From an uncultured Bacilli bacterium (GTDB lineage: Bacteria; Bacillota_I; Bacilli_A; RF39; UBA660): a stretch of DNA of 12,038 nt. The stretch spans positions 1-12,038 of the forward strand of contig CANPYQ010000032.1 in assembly GCA_947588865.1 (NCBI GenBank). Direction: 5' to 3'. Of the stretch, positions 7,324-12,038 are shown piece by piece; position 1 is the stretch's first letter, and the number at the start of each line of letters is the position of its first letter. The translations under genes and the position numbers were made by a program. A model generated the notes under the pieces. It did no database searches and was not told the origin of the DNA. It saw only the letters and a list, made by a program, of their open reading frames with translations.

Positions 7324-7438
7324 TTTATACCCCCTTTCACATAAGCAATGAAAAAAGTTGGACAGTTAAGACCACCACACCCGCTCCCCTTTAACTATTT
7401 TTAGTTCCAGATTTGACTGGGGTGTTCCGCTTCCATTT
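7324..7438 (-). other. Non-coding gap before terS with inverted-repeat-flanked G-rich core (candidate cos site)
   Basis: The only gap over 100 bases inside the packaging operon. The minus strand carries AGTTAA (7391-7396) and TTAACT (7364-7369) as a perfect 6-bp inverted repeat. Between them is a 21-base core (7370-7390) with 15 G/C, almost all G on the minus strand. A second small hairpin, CCAG-TCAAAT-CTGG, lies at 7406-7419. ACACCC at about 7420-7425 could also pair with GGGTGT in the core. No convincing gene is present; a 12-codon frame starting near 7435 lacks support. Cos sites of Gram-positive phages often lie near terS and HNH genes and are G/C-rich in AT-rich genomes. The cos role is an inference. 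Confidence 0.4.
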
Positions 7439-7789
7439 TTAATCTTTATACTTATATTCTGTAATTGTCTTTACTATCTTTCCATCTGCCATTTGACTTG
7501 TTGTTATAATTTCTTCTATATCATCATCTAATATATCTTCATCTTCTTCAACACTTGTATTAACTGATTCATTTAACTTACTTAAGTTATCTATTATTCT
7601 TTCTTGTTTTTTTATTCTGTCTTGATATTGTATTATTTCTTCAGCTAAGACTTCTATTATTTGTTTATCACTTATATAGGCATTATCATATTTAATAATC
7701 ATTCTTTGCCTTGCTTGTTCATATTTACTTATTTCTTCTCTTAATACCAAATCATCTGCTGGTTTTCCATCTACTAACATCTTTGCCAT
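7439..7789 (-). CDS. Hypothetical protein with coiled coil (116 aa)
   Basis: I do not recognise the family. Residues 12-75 are predicted helical with heptad spacing (for example I-I-E-V-L-A-E-E-I-I and D-R-I-K-K-Q-E-R-I-I-D-N-L), consistent with a coiled coil. Residues 80-95 are very acidic (E-E-D-E-D-I-L-D-D-D). The last 20 residues look like a short beta hairpin (G-K-I-V-K-T-I-T-E-Y-K-Y). AAAGGA lies before the ATG and overlaps the end of the preceding gene. Lying between HNH and terminase genes, it may be an accessory packaging factor. That is a positional guess only. Confidence 0.65.
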   Translation of the reverse strand: MAKMLVDGKPADDLVLREEISKYEQARQRMIIKYDNAYISDKQIIEVLAEEIIQYQDRIKKQERIIDNLSKLNESVNTSVEEDEDILDDDIEEIITTSQMADGKIVKTITEYKYKD

Positions 7790-7794
7790 ATTTA

Positions 7795-8229
7795 TTATCC
7801 TTTCATTAATTCTATTTCATTTATACTTAAACATAATAAACCTTCAACTACTTCTATCTTATAAGTATGGTCTAAATGTTTTATTTGCTTTCCCTCTTTA
7901 AATGTATTGTCAAATAACCCTAACTTATCTAGTATCATATTGCATTCGTTCTGTGGTATATTACTTAATAACATTATTGTATTTTGCATTACTTGTATTA
8001 CTTTAATTACATGACTTAATTGAGCATCTAACTTCATACTTTCTCTTGCTAAACAATTAAAAAATATTTTCATAGCAATTACTATATCTTCATCATCTAA
8101 TAAATAAGATGCTGATATTCCATTTGCAAAATTTATTACTCCTGCTCTTTCATTTTTGCTATTCATTTCTTTTAGTTCCGCTTCTATGTTATTTACTTTA
8201 TATGCTTGTATTAAATGTTCTAATTTCAT
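7795..8229 (-). CDS. Hypothetical protein (144 aa) in packaging operon
   Basis: No family recognised. The protein appears mostly helical: residues 3-25 form a charged helix, and residues 45-100 form two or three amphipathic helices (D-E-D-I-V-I-A-M-K-I-F-F-N-C-L-A and V-I-K-V-I-Q-V-M-Q-N-T-I-M-L-L). It closes with a small beta segment ending L-C-L-S-I-N-E-I-E-L-M-K-G. The hydrophobic stretches are too short and interrupted for membrane segments. The ATG directly follows the HNH stop (TAA then ATG), with GGAGG about 11 bases upstream, so translation is probably coupled. Confidence 0.65.
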   Translation of the reverse strand: MKLEHLIQAYKVNNIEAELKEMNSKNERAGVINFANGISASYLLDDEDIVIAMKIFFNCLARESMKLDAQLSHVIKVIQVMQNTIMLLSNIPQNECNMILDKLGLFDNTFKEGKQIKHLDHTYKIEVVEGLLCLSINEIELMKG

Positions 8230-8601
8230 TTACCATCTTTCCTCCGTTAGTCTTTTCTTTTTCTTTCTCCAAGTCCATCTATGTCTTTCTTCTATTATTT
8301 CGTGTGCTTCAAAACTAAGACTTACCATATTATCTATATCTAATGCTAAATCTGGTCTTTCCTTTATAGGAATAATATGATGTACTGTATTTGCATCTAC
8401 TATTTTTATTTTGTTTGGAAAATGTTTTCCATCATTCCATTTACCTAAAAAGAATTGACATTTTCCTTTATCTCTTGCTAATACTTTTTCTCTTGCTATT
8501 TCAAAGTCTGTTGAATGATAAAATTTATTAGTATTTCCTTTTGCAATTTCTGCTTCCCAATTATAATATTTTCTTCTTGCTCTTCTTTTTTTTATATTCA
8601 T
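8230..8601 (-). CDS. HNH endonuclease, terminase-associated type
   Basis: This 123-residue protein has the HNH core V-H-H-I-I-P-I (His74/His75), then the Asn-containing D-I-D-N-M-V-S-L turn (Asn91) and the final helix A-H-E-I-I-E-E-R (His100). Small HNH proteins beside terminase genes in long-tailed phages stimulate terminase cutting at cohesive-end sites. Position here fits that role. The usual zinc cysteine pair before the core is incomplete: only Cys48 is present (C-Q-F-F), so the structural zinc site may be lost. The N-terminus is strongly basic. AAGGA lies about eight bases before the ATG, in the end of the preceding gene. Confidence 0.88.
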   Translation of the reverse strand: MNIKKRRARRKYYNWEAEIAKGNTNKFYHSTDFEIAREKVLARDKGKCQFFLGKWNDGKHFPNKIKIVDANTVHHIIPIKERPDLALDIDNMVSLSFEAHEIIEERHRWTWRKKKKRLTEERW

Positions 8602-8603
8602 GT

Positions 8604-8762
8604 TTATTCCTTATCTAAGCAATTATCTTTCAAATTACATTTATCACATTGCATTTGTTTATCTATTTTACATTTAGATTTTTTTCTTTCAACTATTTCT
8701 TTAAAGTATTTTTCTCTATTCCATTCATTTACTATTTCATCTGCTATAATACTTCTTTTCAT
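8604..8762 (-). CDS. Small four-cysteine protein (52 aa), first gene of packaging operon
   Basis: A 52-residue frame that a 60-residue length cut-off would miss. An AGAGGT site lies five to six bases before the ATG (8760-8762), and the stop lies two bases before the HNH start. Residues 1-30 form a charged helix (A-D-E-I-V-N-E-W-N-R-E-K). The C-terminal third has Cys31, Cys39, Cys42 and Cys48, with the C-D-K-C pair at 39-42 suggesting one metal site. It might bind nucleic acid or help the HNH partner, but function is unknown. Spacing, ribosome binding site and codon use like its neighbours support it as real. Confidence 0.7.
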   Translation of the reverse strand: MKRSIIADEIVNEWNREKYFKEIVERKKSKCKIDKQMQCDKCNLKDNCLDKE

Positions 8763-8865
8763 ATATTACCTCTTTTGTTTAATTCAATTTGTAATAATAA
8801 AGCGAACTGCTATGAAGCTCGTTTTATTTTATTTACGAAAGGAGATTAACTACGACATCAGCTAT

Positions 8866-8894
8866 ATATTAATTACCTAGCATATTAATATCAA
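8866..8894 (-). promoter_or_regulatory. Candidate promoter for the packaging/head operon
   Basis: On the minus strand TTGATA (8889-8894) and TAATAT (8866-8871) are separated by exactly 17 bases. They match the -35 box at five of six positions and the -10 box at four of six. The start would be near 8858, leaving a leader of about 95 bases before the 52-residue gene. It follows directly on the terminator at 8895-8923, which is a sensible unit boundary. AT-rich DNA gives such matches by chance, so confidence is moderate. Confidence 0.5.
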
Positions 8895-8923
8895 TAAAAA
8901 GAGCTTACCATTTCTGATAAACT
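8895..8923 (-). terminator. Intrinsic terminator after the large RNA and tRNA
   Basis: On the minus strand AGTTTATC (8916-8923), loop AGAAAT and GGTAAGCT (8902-8909) form an 8-bp stem with two G-U pairs. CTTTTT and further T-rich sequence follow down to 8895. The stem is modest in stability but well formed. It would end the transcript that carries the structured RNA and tRNA about 860 nt from its start. Confidence 0.55.
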
Positions 8924-8969
8924 TTTTTTATAATACGGCATTTTTACTACTACATTATTTTTAGCCGTT

Positions 8970-9045
8970 TGGTTGCAGTGAAGAGAATCGAACTCTTATA
9001 CTCTAGTTTATGAGACTAGTAAGCTACCTTTGCTACCCTACTGCA
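8970..9045 (-). tRNA. tRNA-Met-like (anticodon CAT) with encoded CCA and weak D-arm
   Basis: The acceptor arms TGCAGTA (9039-9045) and CACTGCA (8974-8980) pair at six of seven positions. Discriminator A is at 8973 and an encoded CCA at 8970-8972. The anticodon stem CTAGT/ACTAG is perfect around the loop CTCATAA, giving anticodon CAT. The T-arm AAGAG-TTCGATT-CTCTT is canonical. The D-region (9020-9038) forms only a 3-bp AGC/GCT stem, shifted by one base, around a loop with the conserved GG. The mismatch at the acceptor base and poor D-arm are unusual. CAT could mean elongator Met or a lysidine-modified Ile tRNA; initiator features (GC-rich anticodon stem, 1-72 mismatch) are absent. It lies in the same likely transcript as the large RNA. 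Confidence 0.82.
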
Positions 9046-9046
9046 A

Positions 9047-9756
9047 TATATAAAATACATTATTAGAGTTTCCTCTTACAAATATTTATCTATCTTAATT
9101 ATTCAACCACTGTGAAGACAAGTCTGAGCTATAAGTTGCGACCCTATAACTTCTTGCCTCTTTCTAGCACATAGAAGATTGTTTACTTCTAAATTTCACC
9201 CATCATTCAGATGATTGTTTTTTGAATTTACCTAATTCATCAAAATATTCTTCTGTAATTATCTCGTTTGAGCTACTTTAACCTAGTTATGTCTTATAGG
9301 CACTTTTCAGTACCTTCACAAGAAACCTCATTGTTTTGACTTTTACCATTGTAGGACTCATCGCCCTCCCTCGACTGTCACATCGGTTTATTGGCTTATT
9401 CGTGGACACCACGCGTCTATTATTGAGGCGACAACTCTAGTGTTTTATTAAGCGATAATATTTGCACATTACCCATTATTGACTTTTACATCTTCTCTAC
9501 GTATATTACTATACATAGAAAGCAACCTTACAAACGTATCCGTTTATCTGACTACTTATTAGATAATTCCAAGCTACATGATATTGTAGTTATACACTTG
9601 GGTAATAATATATTACTGGTAAGAGACTGTTATAGTACAATCTCTATGAAACTTTAAATAATACAAGGGAAATGTTTTAGTTAAAATTACACTTGGACTA
9701 TGAGCCATTTCTGACTGTGTTATAGGAGTCTTTAAATATAATTTATTTTTTAACCT
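9047..9756 (-). ncRNA. Large structured phage RNA, ROOL/GOLLD-class candidate
   Basis: About 710 nt with no open frame on either strand lie between an extended -10 promoter and the tRNA, in a genome otherwise tightly packed with genes. Clear minus-strand hairpins are 9622-9645 (9 bp), 9602-9616 (6 bp), 9569-9601 (5+5 bp), 9532-9545, 9492-9522 (13 bp with a bulge, GTAA loop), 9401-9413, 9172-9191, 9133-9152 and 9065-9076 (GAAA loop). A longer-range stem pairs 9426-9432 with 9360-9366. Bases 9361-9420 have 32 of 60 G/C, far above the coding background. ROOL (about 580 nt) and GOLLD (about 800 nt) RNAs are known phage RNAs that sit beside tRNAs, and both have been reported to form RNA-only multimeric cages. 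Which class this is cannot be settled by eye. Confidence 0.72.
9688..9696 (-). repeat. Direct repeat CCAAGTGTA, copy 1 (copy 2 at 9593-9601)
   Basis: The nine-base motif CCAAGTGTA occurs at 9688-9696 and again at 9593-9601 on the minus strand, 95 bases apart. Each copy is followed by CTTG (about 9664-9667 and 9570-9573) that can pair with its CAAG, so each may begin a similar hairpin. This suggests a repeated structural unit inside the large RNA. Confidence 0.5.
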
Positions 9757-9762
9757 ATACTA

Positions 9763-9771
9763 ATTATAACA
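9763..9771 (-). promoter_or_regulatory. Extended -10 promoter of the large RNA
   Basis: The minus strand reads TGTTATAAT, a perfect -10 box (9763-9768) with the TG of an extended -10. The nearest good -35 match, TTGACC at 9790-9795, is 21 bases away, which is too far for ordinary sigma-A use. A promoter with a perfect extended -10 but poorly placed -35 is typical of activator-dependent late promoters. Transcription would start near 9756, just before a TATAGG that can pair with CCTATA at 9721-9726. Confidence 0.68.
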
Positions 9772-9788
9772 CGATTTTTTATAAAAAA

Positions 9789-9810
9789 AGGTCAAAATTA
9801 GGTCAATTTT
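9789..9810 (-). repeat. Two 11-bp tandem repeats upstream of the RNA promoter (candidate activator site)
   Basis: On the plus strand AGGTCAA starts at 9789 and again at 9800, exactly 11 bases apart. The next four bases match in part (AATT and TTTT). On the minus strand this gives TTGACCT twice on one DNA face, centred about 30 bases upstream of the -10 box. The repeat overlaps the last codons of the ArpU-like gene. It could be the binding site for that regulator; this is an inference. Confidence 0.5.
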
Positions 9811-10205
9811 TTTAATTCTTCATGAACTGCATATATTAAACTTCTTTTTCTCCTCTTATATGTTTCTTCACTAATATGTAATTCTTCTATAATATTATAT
9901 TTATATTTATCTTTTCTAAATTCTTCTTCAAATATGTACTTAGATTCTTTATTGACTATTTGCAAAGCTTGTATTACTGCCTTATATTCTCTTATAGATT
10001 TTTGTAGATCTACATTTTGTTCTAATTGTATTAATTTATTTAATGTTGTATCTCCTACTTTATATGGAGCCTTTGGCATACCATCTATTGGAGATATGCT
10101 TAAACTTAATATGTCACTCTGTATATTCATTATATTGATGCAATTATAATTATATCTTTTTAGGCATCCTACTGCTTTATTGTAATCTTCCTTATTTAGT
10201 CTCAT
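9798..10205 (-). CDS. ArpU/RinA-type late transcription regulator
   Basis: This 135-residue protein fits the ArpU/RinA group, sigma region 4-like activators that turn on phage packaging and structural genes. Residues 1-60 include the K-E-D-Y-N-K-A-V-G-C-L-K-R-Y-N opening and a D-G-M-P-K-A-P motif seen in clostridial members. The C-terminal region has Y-N-I-I-E-E-L-H-I-S-E-E-T-Y-K-R-R-K (about 103-120), a helix-turn-helix resembling sigma region 4.2. AAGGAGGT lies seven bases before the ATG. It is the last protein gene before the large RNA and the structural genes, exactly where a late switch is expected. Confidence 0.8.
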   Translation of the reverse strand: MRLNKEDYNKAVGCLKRYNYNCINIMNIQSDILSLSISPIDGMPKAPYKVGDTTLNKLIQLEQNVDLQKSIREYKAVIQALQIVNKESKYIFEEEFRKDKYKYNIIEELHISEETYKRRKRSLIYAVHEELKKLT

Positions 10206-10218
10206 CTTATGTACCTCC

Positions 10219-10414
10219 TTATATTCTTACTTTTTCTACATTTAAATCACTTCTAGGTGGTTTTACCTTTTCTTTTATCAGTCCTAACTCTTGTTTATTA
10301 ATACACTCTCTATATCCGTTCTTGGTGTTCTACTAATATAAAATTAATATATTCTTGTATTACTTTTACTTCTTTTTCTTTATTATTAGACTTATCTCTT
10401 ATTTTTATTTTCAT
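10219..10414 (-). pseudogene. Small phage gene broken by a one-base frameshift
   Basis: From the ATG at 10412-10414 a 34-codon frame reads MKIKIRDKSNNKEKE and on to F-I-L-V-E-H-Q-E-R-I, then meets TAG (10310-10312). In the +1 frame, coding-like sequence continues as N-G-Y-R-E-C-I-N-K-Q-E-L-G-L-I-K-E-K-V-K-P-P-R-S-D-L-N-V-E-K-V to a TAA at 10219-10221. This stops just before the ArpU ribosome binding site. Removing one C from the CC near 10326 restores about 64 residues in one frame. The halves have matching character and no separate start precedes the second. A mutation or sequencing error is likeliest; no slippery site is seen at the junction. Function unknown. Confidence 0.6.
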
Positions 10415-10432
10415 ATACTATCATCTCTTTTC

Positions 10433-10666
10433 TTATGTATTTACTTTTTCTACTAAATCTGCTTTTATTAAGTCATATATAACGTCTAAGTCTAAAATGC
10501 TCTTATCACTTGCCATAGTTATAACTCTAGCATTGTTTATAAAAATTTCTAACCAATCTTTTTGCAAGTCTAAACAACCATATCTATAACTTCTTTTATC
10601 ATCAAAATATGTAAATCCAAACTTTTCTAATTCTTTCAAATCTACATCATCTTTAATTTTTAACAT
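10433..10666 (-). CDS. Hypothetical small phage protein (77 aa)
   Basis: No family recognised with confidence. It opens with M-L-K-I-K-D-D-V-D-L-K-E-L-E-K-F-G-F, a pattern I associate with small clostridial phage proteins. A beta-rich centre (S-Y-R-Y-G-C-L-D-L, W-L-E-I-F-I, A-R-V-I-T-M) follows, and then a C-terminal helix (V-I-Y-D-L-I-K-A-D-L-V-E-K-V). This layout suggests a small alpha/beta domain. The start overlaps the upstream stop by seven bases, with GGAAGTGAG as the ribosome binding site, so the two genes are probably coupled. Confidence 0.65.
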   Translation of the reverse strand: MLKIKDDVDLKELEKFGFTYFDDKRSYRYGCLDLQKDWLEIFINNARVITMASDKSILDLDVIYDLIKADLVEKVNT

Positions 10667-10860
10667 TTTCTCACTTCCTTTAACAATATTTTTTCTACTC
10701 TATTTAATGCTTCTCTATATGTTATAAATCTTACGTGTCTATTTCTTATATCTAGTCTTATTATTTCTACATTTTGATTATATCTACGCTGATATATTCT
10801 TGCTAACTTTAATCTTGTTATGCCTTGATGCCATAGCTTTATTATTTCTTCGTCTGTCAT
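10660..10860 (-). CDS. Small basic helical protein (66 aa), possible DNA-binding
   Basis: The sequence is basic and mostly helical. Residues 1-30 (T-D-E-E-I-I-K-L-W-H-Q-G-I, then L-K-L-A-R-I-Y-Q-R-R-Y) look like the first helices of a helix-turn-helix, resembling resolvase-like or sigma-like 'grow your own operator' segments. A basic R-N-R-H-V-R-F turn and a C-terminal helix follow. AGAGGTG lies before the ATG. Similar small proteins occur near the end of early regions in clostridial phages. A regulatory DNA-binding role is possible and unproved. Confidence 0.65.
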   Translation of the reverse strand: MTDEEIIKLWHQGITRLKLARIYQRRYNQNVEIIRLDIRNRHVRFITYREALNRVEKILLKEVRKC

Positions 10861-10893
10861 ATCTACACCTCTTTAGAGTAGTATGGCTCATTT

Positions 10894-11154
10894 TTATAAT
10901 TTTCTTCCACACATTGGGCAATATTTTATTTCTACAACTGTATGTAATCCACAATCACAATAATTGTATAAAAATTTCCCATCAACTATTGTTTCAATAA
11001 CATATTTCTTTGATATAGGTTTACTTTCCATGTCTTCTTTACAATATTCACACTTTTCTTCTATCAGCATTTCATGGTCATCTTTCCCTTTTGCACCTAT
11101 TATTTCATGATAATCTATCCATTTTGTAAATGTACTTTCTATTTTTTCTTTCAT
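10894..11154 (-). CDS. Zinc-ribbon protein (86 aa, six Cys)
   Basis: From the ATG at 11152-11154 (AGAGGAGGA immediately upstream; an earlier ATG at 11175 has no such site) the protein has 86 residues. Cys35 and Cys38 (C-E-Y-C), Cys66 and Cys68 (C-D-C-G), and Cys79 and Cys82 (C-P-M-C-G-R-K-L) form a zinc-ribbon pattern. The final knuckle is the one common in small phage zinc-ribbon proteins. The middle residues are beta-rich. Small phage proteins of this kind may bind nucleic acid or modulate host RNA polymerase; here only metal binding is supported by the residues. Confidence 0.75.
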   Translation of the reverse strand: MKEKIESTFTKWIDYHEIIGAKGKDDHEMLIEEKCEYCKEDMESKPISKKYVIETIVDGKFLYNYCDCGLHTVVEIKYCPMCGRKL

Positions 11155-11193
11155 ATATCCTCCTCTTTTATCCATTCTCTTATTCCACTTAAT

Positions 11194-11529
11194 TTATTTA
11201 TCCTCTAATAATTGTTTATATGTTTCCATTTGTGTTATTAAACAATTTCTTTTATTAACTAATTCGTTTTTTTCTTTTTTACTTAAATATGTGACATTTA
11301 GTCCATACTCTGTTTGGTATGGTTTCATTTCTTTTTTATATACATTTTTACATGTTTCTAAAGCATCTTCTATTTTCTTTTTAGGTACTGAATTTTCTAA
11401 TGTTTGTAATATTGTTTCTATGGATTGTTTTAATTGTATATTTTCATCATCTAAACAATGCTTTGTAGACATTACATAACTATTTTTTATAGTTTCTATT
11501 GCTTCTTCTAATTCTTTATCTTTGTTCAT
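11194..11529 (-). CDS. Hypothetical coiled-coil protein (111 aa)
   Basis: The protein is almost wholly helical and highly charged. Residues 1-52 are continuous helix (K-E-L-E-E-A-I-E-T-I-K, then I-E-T-I-L-Q-T-L-E-N), and residues 50-62 carry the P-K-K-K-I-E-D-A-L-E-T-C segment. A break (Y-Q-T-E-Y-G-L-N-V-T) separates a second helix at 80-111. The E-N-S-V-P-K-K-K-I-E-D pattern recurs in small proteins of clostridial phages and prophages with no known role. AAGGAGGAA precedes the ATG. No membrane segment or signal peptide. Confidence 0.7.
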   Translation of the reverse strand: MNKDKELEEAIETIKNSYVMSTKHCLDDENIQLKQSIETILQTLENSVPKKKIEDALETCKNVYKKEMKPYQTEYGLNVTYLSKKEKNELVNKRNCLITQMETYKQLLEDK

Positions 11530-11538
11530 AGTTCCTCC

Positions 11539-11820
11539 TTATCCTCTATCTGTTAAAACATAATATAATCCGTTATGTTTTAGCATTATTTGAAAACACC
11601 AACTATAATCTCTAGTTTCATTACTGCTTTTTTCATCACATAAAACAATAAACTGTTTTCCTTTTGGCAAACAATCTACTAGACTTGCATCTTCATAACT
11701 GCTATTACCTTTTATTTGTATTTCATTATCTTTAAAATATTGCAAAGCTATTTTTTCTTCAACTAAATCTACATTATAGTCTTCTATTAAACTATTTATT
11801 AATTTATTTATATTACTCAT
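11539..11820 (-). CDS. Hypothetical protein (93 aa)
   Basis: No family recognised. Residues 1-30 are helical (N-K-L-I-N-S-L-I-E-D-Y and E-E-K-I-A-L-Q-Y-F). The rest looks beta-rich with G-K-Q-F-I-V-L-C-D-E, W-C-F-Q-I-M-L and a final G-L-Y-Y-V-L-T-D-R-G, suggesting a small alpha/beta domain. AGGAGG lies before the ATG. It ends ten bases before the next start, so it is part of the same early/middle operon. Confidence 0.65.
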   Translation of the reverse strand: MSNINKLINSLIEDYNVDLVEEKIALQYFKDNEIQIKGNSSYEDASLVDCLPKGKQFIVLCDEKSSNETRDYSWCFQIMLKHNGLYYVLTDRG

Positions 11821-11848
11821 ATTCCCTCCTACTTAAAATCATTTACTT

Positions 11849-12038
11849 TTACTCTAATCCTAACTCTTTTAGGGTGTATTTTCTATATTTTTCTACATTT
11901 GCGAATTTTATATTTTCTGGATATCTTGGACTAAATAAGAGTGTATCATTTTCCATTAAACTAATATAATAATCATAAAAACATATATTATTTATATGAT
12001 AATATCTACACATATTTTTCAAAAACTCTTTTTCTTCT
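11849..12038 (-). CDS. Partial CDS, C-terminal 62 residues of an upstream early/middle gene
   Basis: The frame is open from the right edge (first complete codon at 12035-12037) to TAA at 11849-11851 and shows 62 residues. It is rich in Tyr, Asn and Lys (N-N-I-C-F-Y-D-Y-Y-I-S-L, then P-R-Y-P-E-N-I-K-F and Y-R-K-Y-T-L-K-E-L-G-L-E). No motif is recognised. The next gene begins 28 bases later after a good ribosome binding site. Function unknown; the N-terminus lies outside the window. Confidence 0.6.
   Translation of the reverse strand, partial: EEKEFLKNMCRYYHINNICFYDYYISLMENDTLLFSPRYPENIKFANVEKYRKYTLKELGLE

Noticed and set aside
7401..7436. 12-codon frame (MEAEHPSQIWN) and tRNA T-arm-like CCAG-TCAAAT-CTGG in the gap before terS
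   Set aside because: The frame has no ribosome binding site or neighbour support. The hairpin has a 4-bp stem and 6-base loop without an acceptor or anticodon arm, so it is not a tRNA.
8799..8825. Hairpin AAAGCGA/TCGTTTT followed by T-rich sequence on the plus strand
   Set aside because: It would be a plus-strand terminator, but no plus-strand transcript is supported. On the minus strand the stem has an A-C mismatch and no T-run of note.
8515..8880. Plus-strand frame of 121 codons spanning the HNH 5' end, the small four-Cys gene and the operon leader
   Set aside because: It is Phe/Ser/Ile-rich as expected of the complement of Lys-rich genes, has no good ribosome binding site, and runs against the direction of all other genes.
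8230..9756. HEARO/OMEGA-type system (RNA next to an HNH protein)
   Set aside because: The HNH protein is a 123-residue terminase-linked type without RuvC-like or IscB domains. A terminator and promoter separate it from the RNA, and the RNA's setting fits ROOL/GOLLD better.
1..12038. CRISPR array, insertion sequence or integrase attachment site
   Set aside because: No regularly spaced repeats, transposase, terminal inverted repeats with target duplication, or integrase gene were seen in the window.

Overview
The window reads as part of the genome of a tailed bacteriophage or prophage from a very AT-rich, Gram-positive-type host. A Bacillota host (clostridial or erysipelotrichal gut lineage) is most likely. 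The reasons are low G+C, strong AGGAGG-type ribosome binding sites, TGG codons for Trp with TGA used as a stop (standard code), and a terminase/portal/ClpP-like protease/HK97-fold capsid module typical of siphophages of that group. Every supported gene lies on the minus strand, so the biology runs from base 12038 down to base 1.

Layout in transcription order. (1) 12038-10433: six small, tightly packed genes at the end of the early/middle region, mostly of unknown function; one has a six-Cys zinc-ribbon pattern. (2) 10414-9798: a small gene broken by a one-base frameshift, then an ArpU/RinA-type regulator, the usual activator of phage late genes. (3) 9797-8895: about 900 bases with no protein gene. 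An extended -10 promoter preceded by two 11-bp-spaced repeats opens it. It then holds about 700 nt packed with hairpins (two with GNRA tetraloops), a CAT-anticodon tRNA with an encoded CCA end and a poor D-arm, and a terminator. This fits the giant phage RNAs called ROOL and GOLLD, which are known to lie next to tRNAs in phage genomes. (4) 8894-7439: a promoter directly after that terminator, then a 52-residue four-Cys protein, an HNH endonuclease and two unknown proteins. (5) 7438-7324: a short non-coding gap with a G-rich core inside an inverted repeat, a candidate cohesive-end or terminase recognition site. (6) 7323-2117: terminase small and large subunits, GTG-started portal, ClpP-like prohead protease and major capsid protein. 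(7) 2116-1696: a beta-rich reading frame without a ribosome binding site, open in the +1 frame through the capsid stop. The capsid ends CCC TAG, a +1 slippery context, so this frame is probably a C-terminal extension of the capsid made by programmed frameshifting. A 12-bp GAAA hairpin follows. (8) 1668-1: small protein, head-tail connector, head-closure protein, tail-terminator-like protein, HK97 gp10-like protein and the first 17 codons of the next tail gene.

Inferred logic: the ArpU-like protein switches on late transcription. The first late product is the large non-coding RNA with its tRNA. The packaging and head genes follow from their own promoter, and the hairpin after the capsid genes favours capsid over connector and tail synthesis. 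The two most interesting items are the large structured RNA and the probable +1 frameshift that decorates the capsid.
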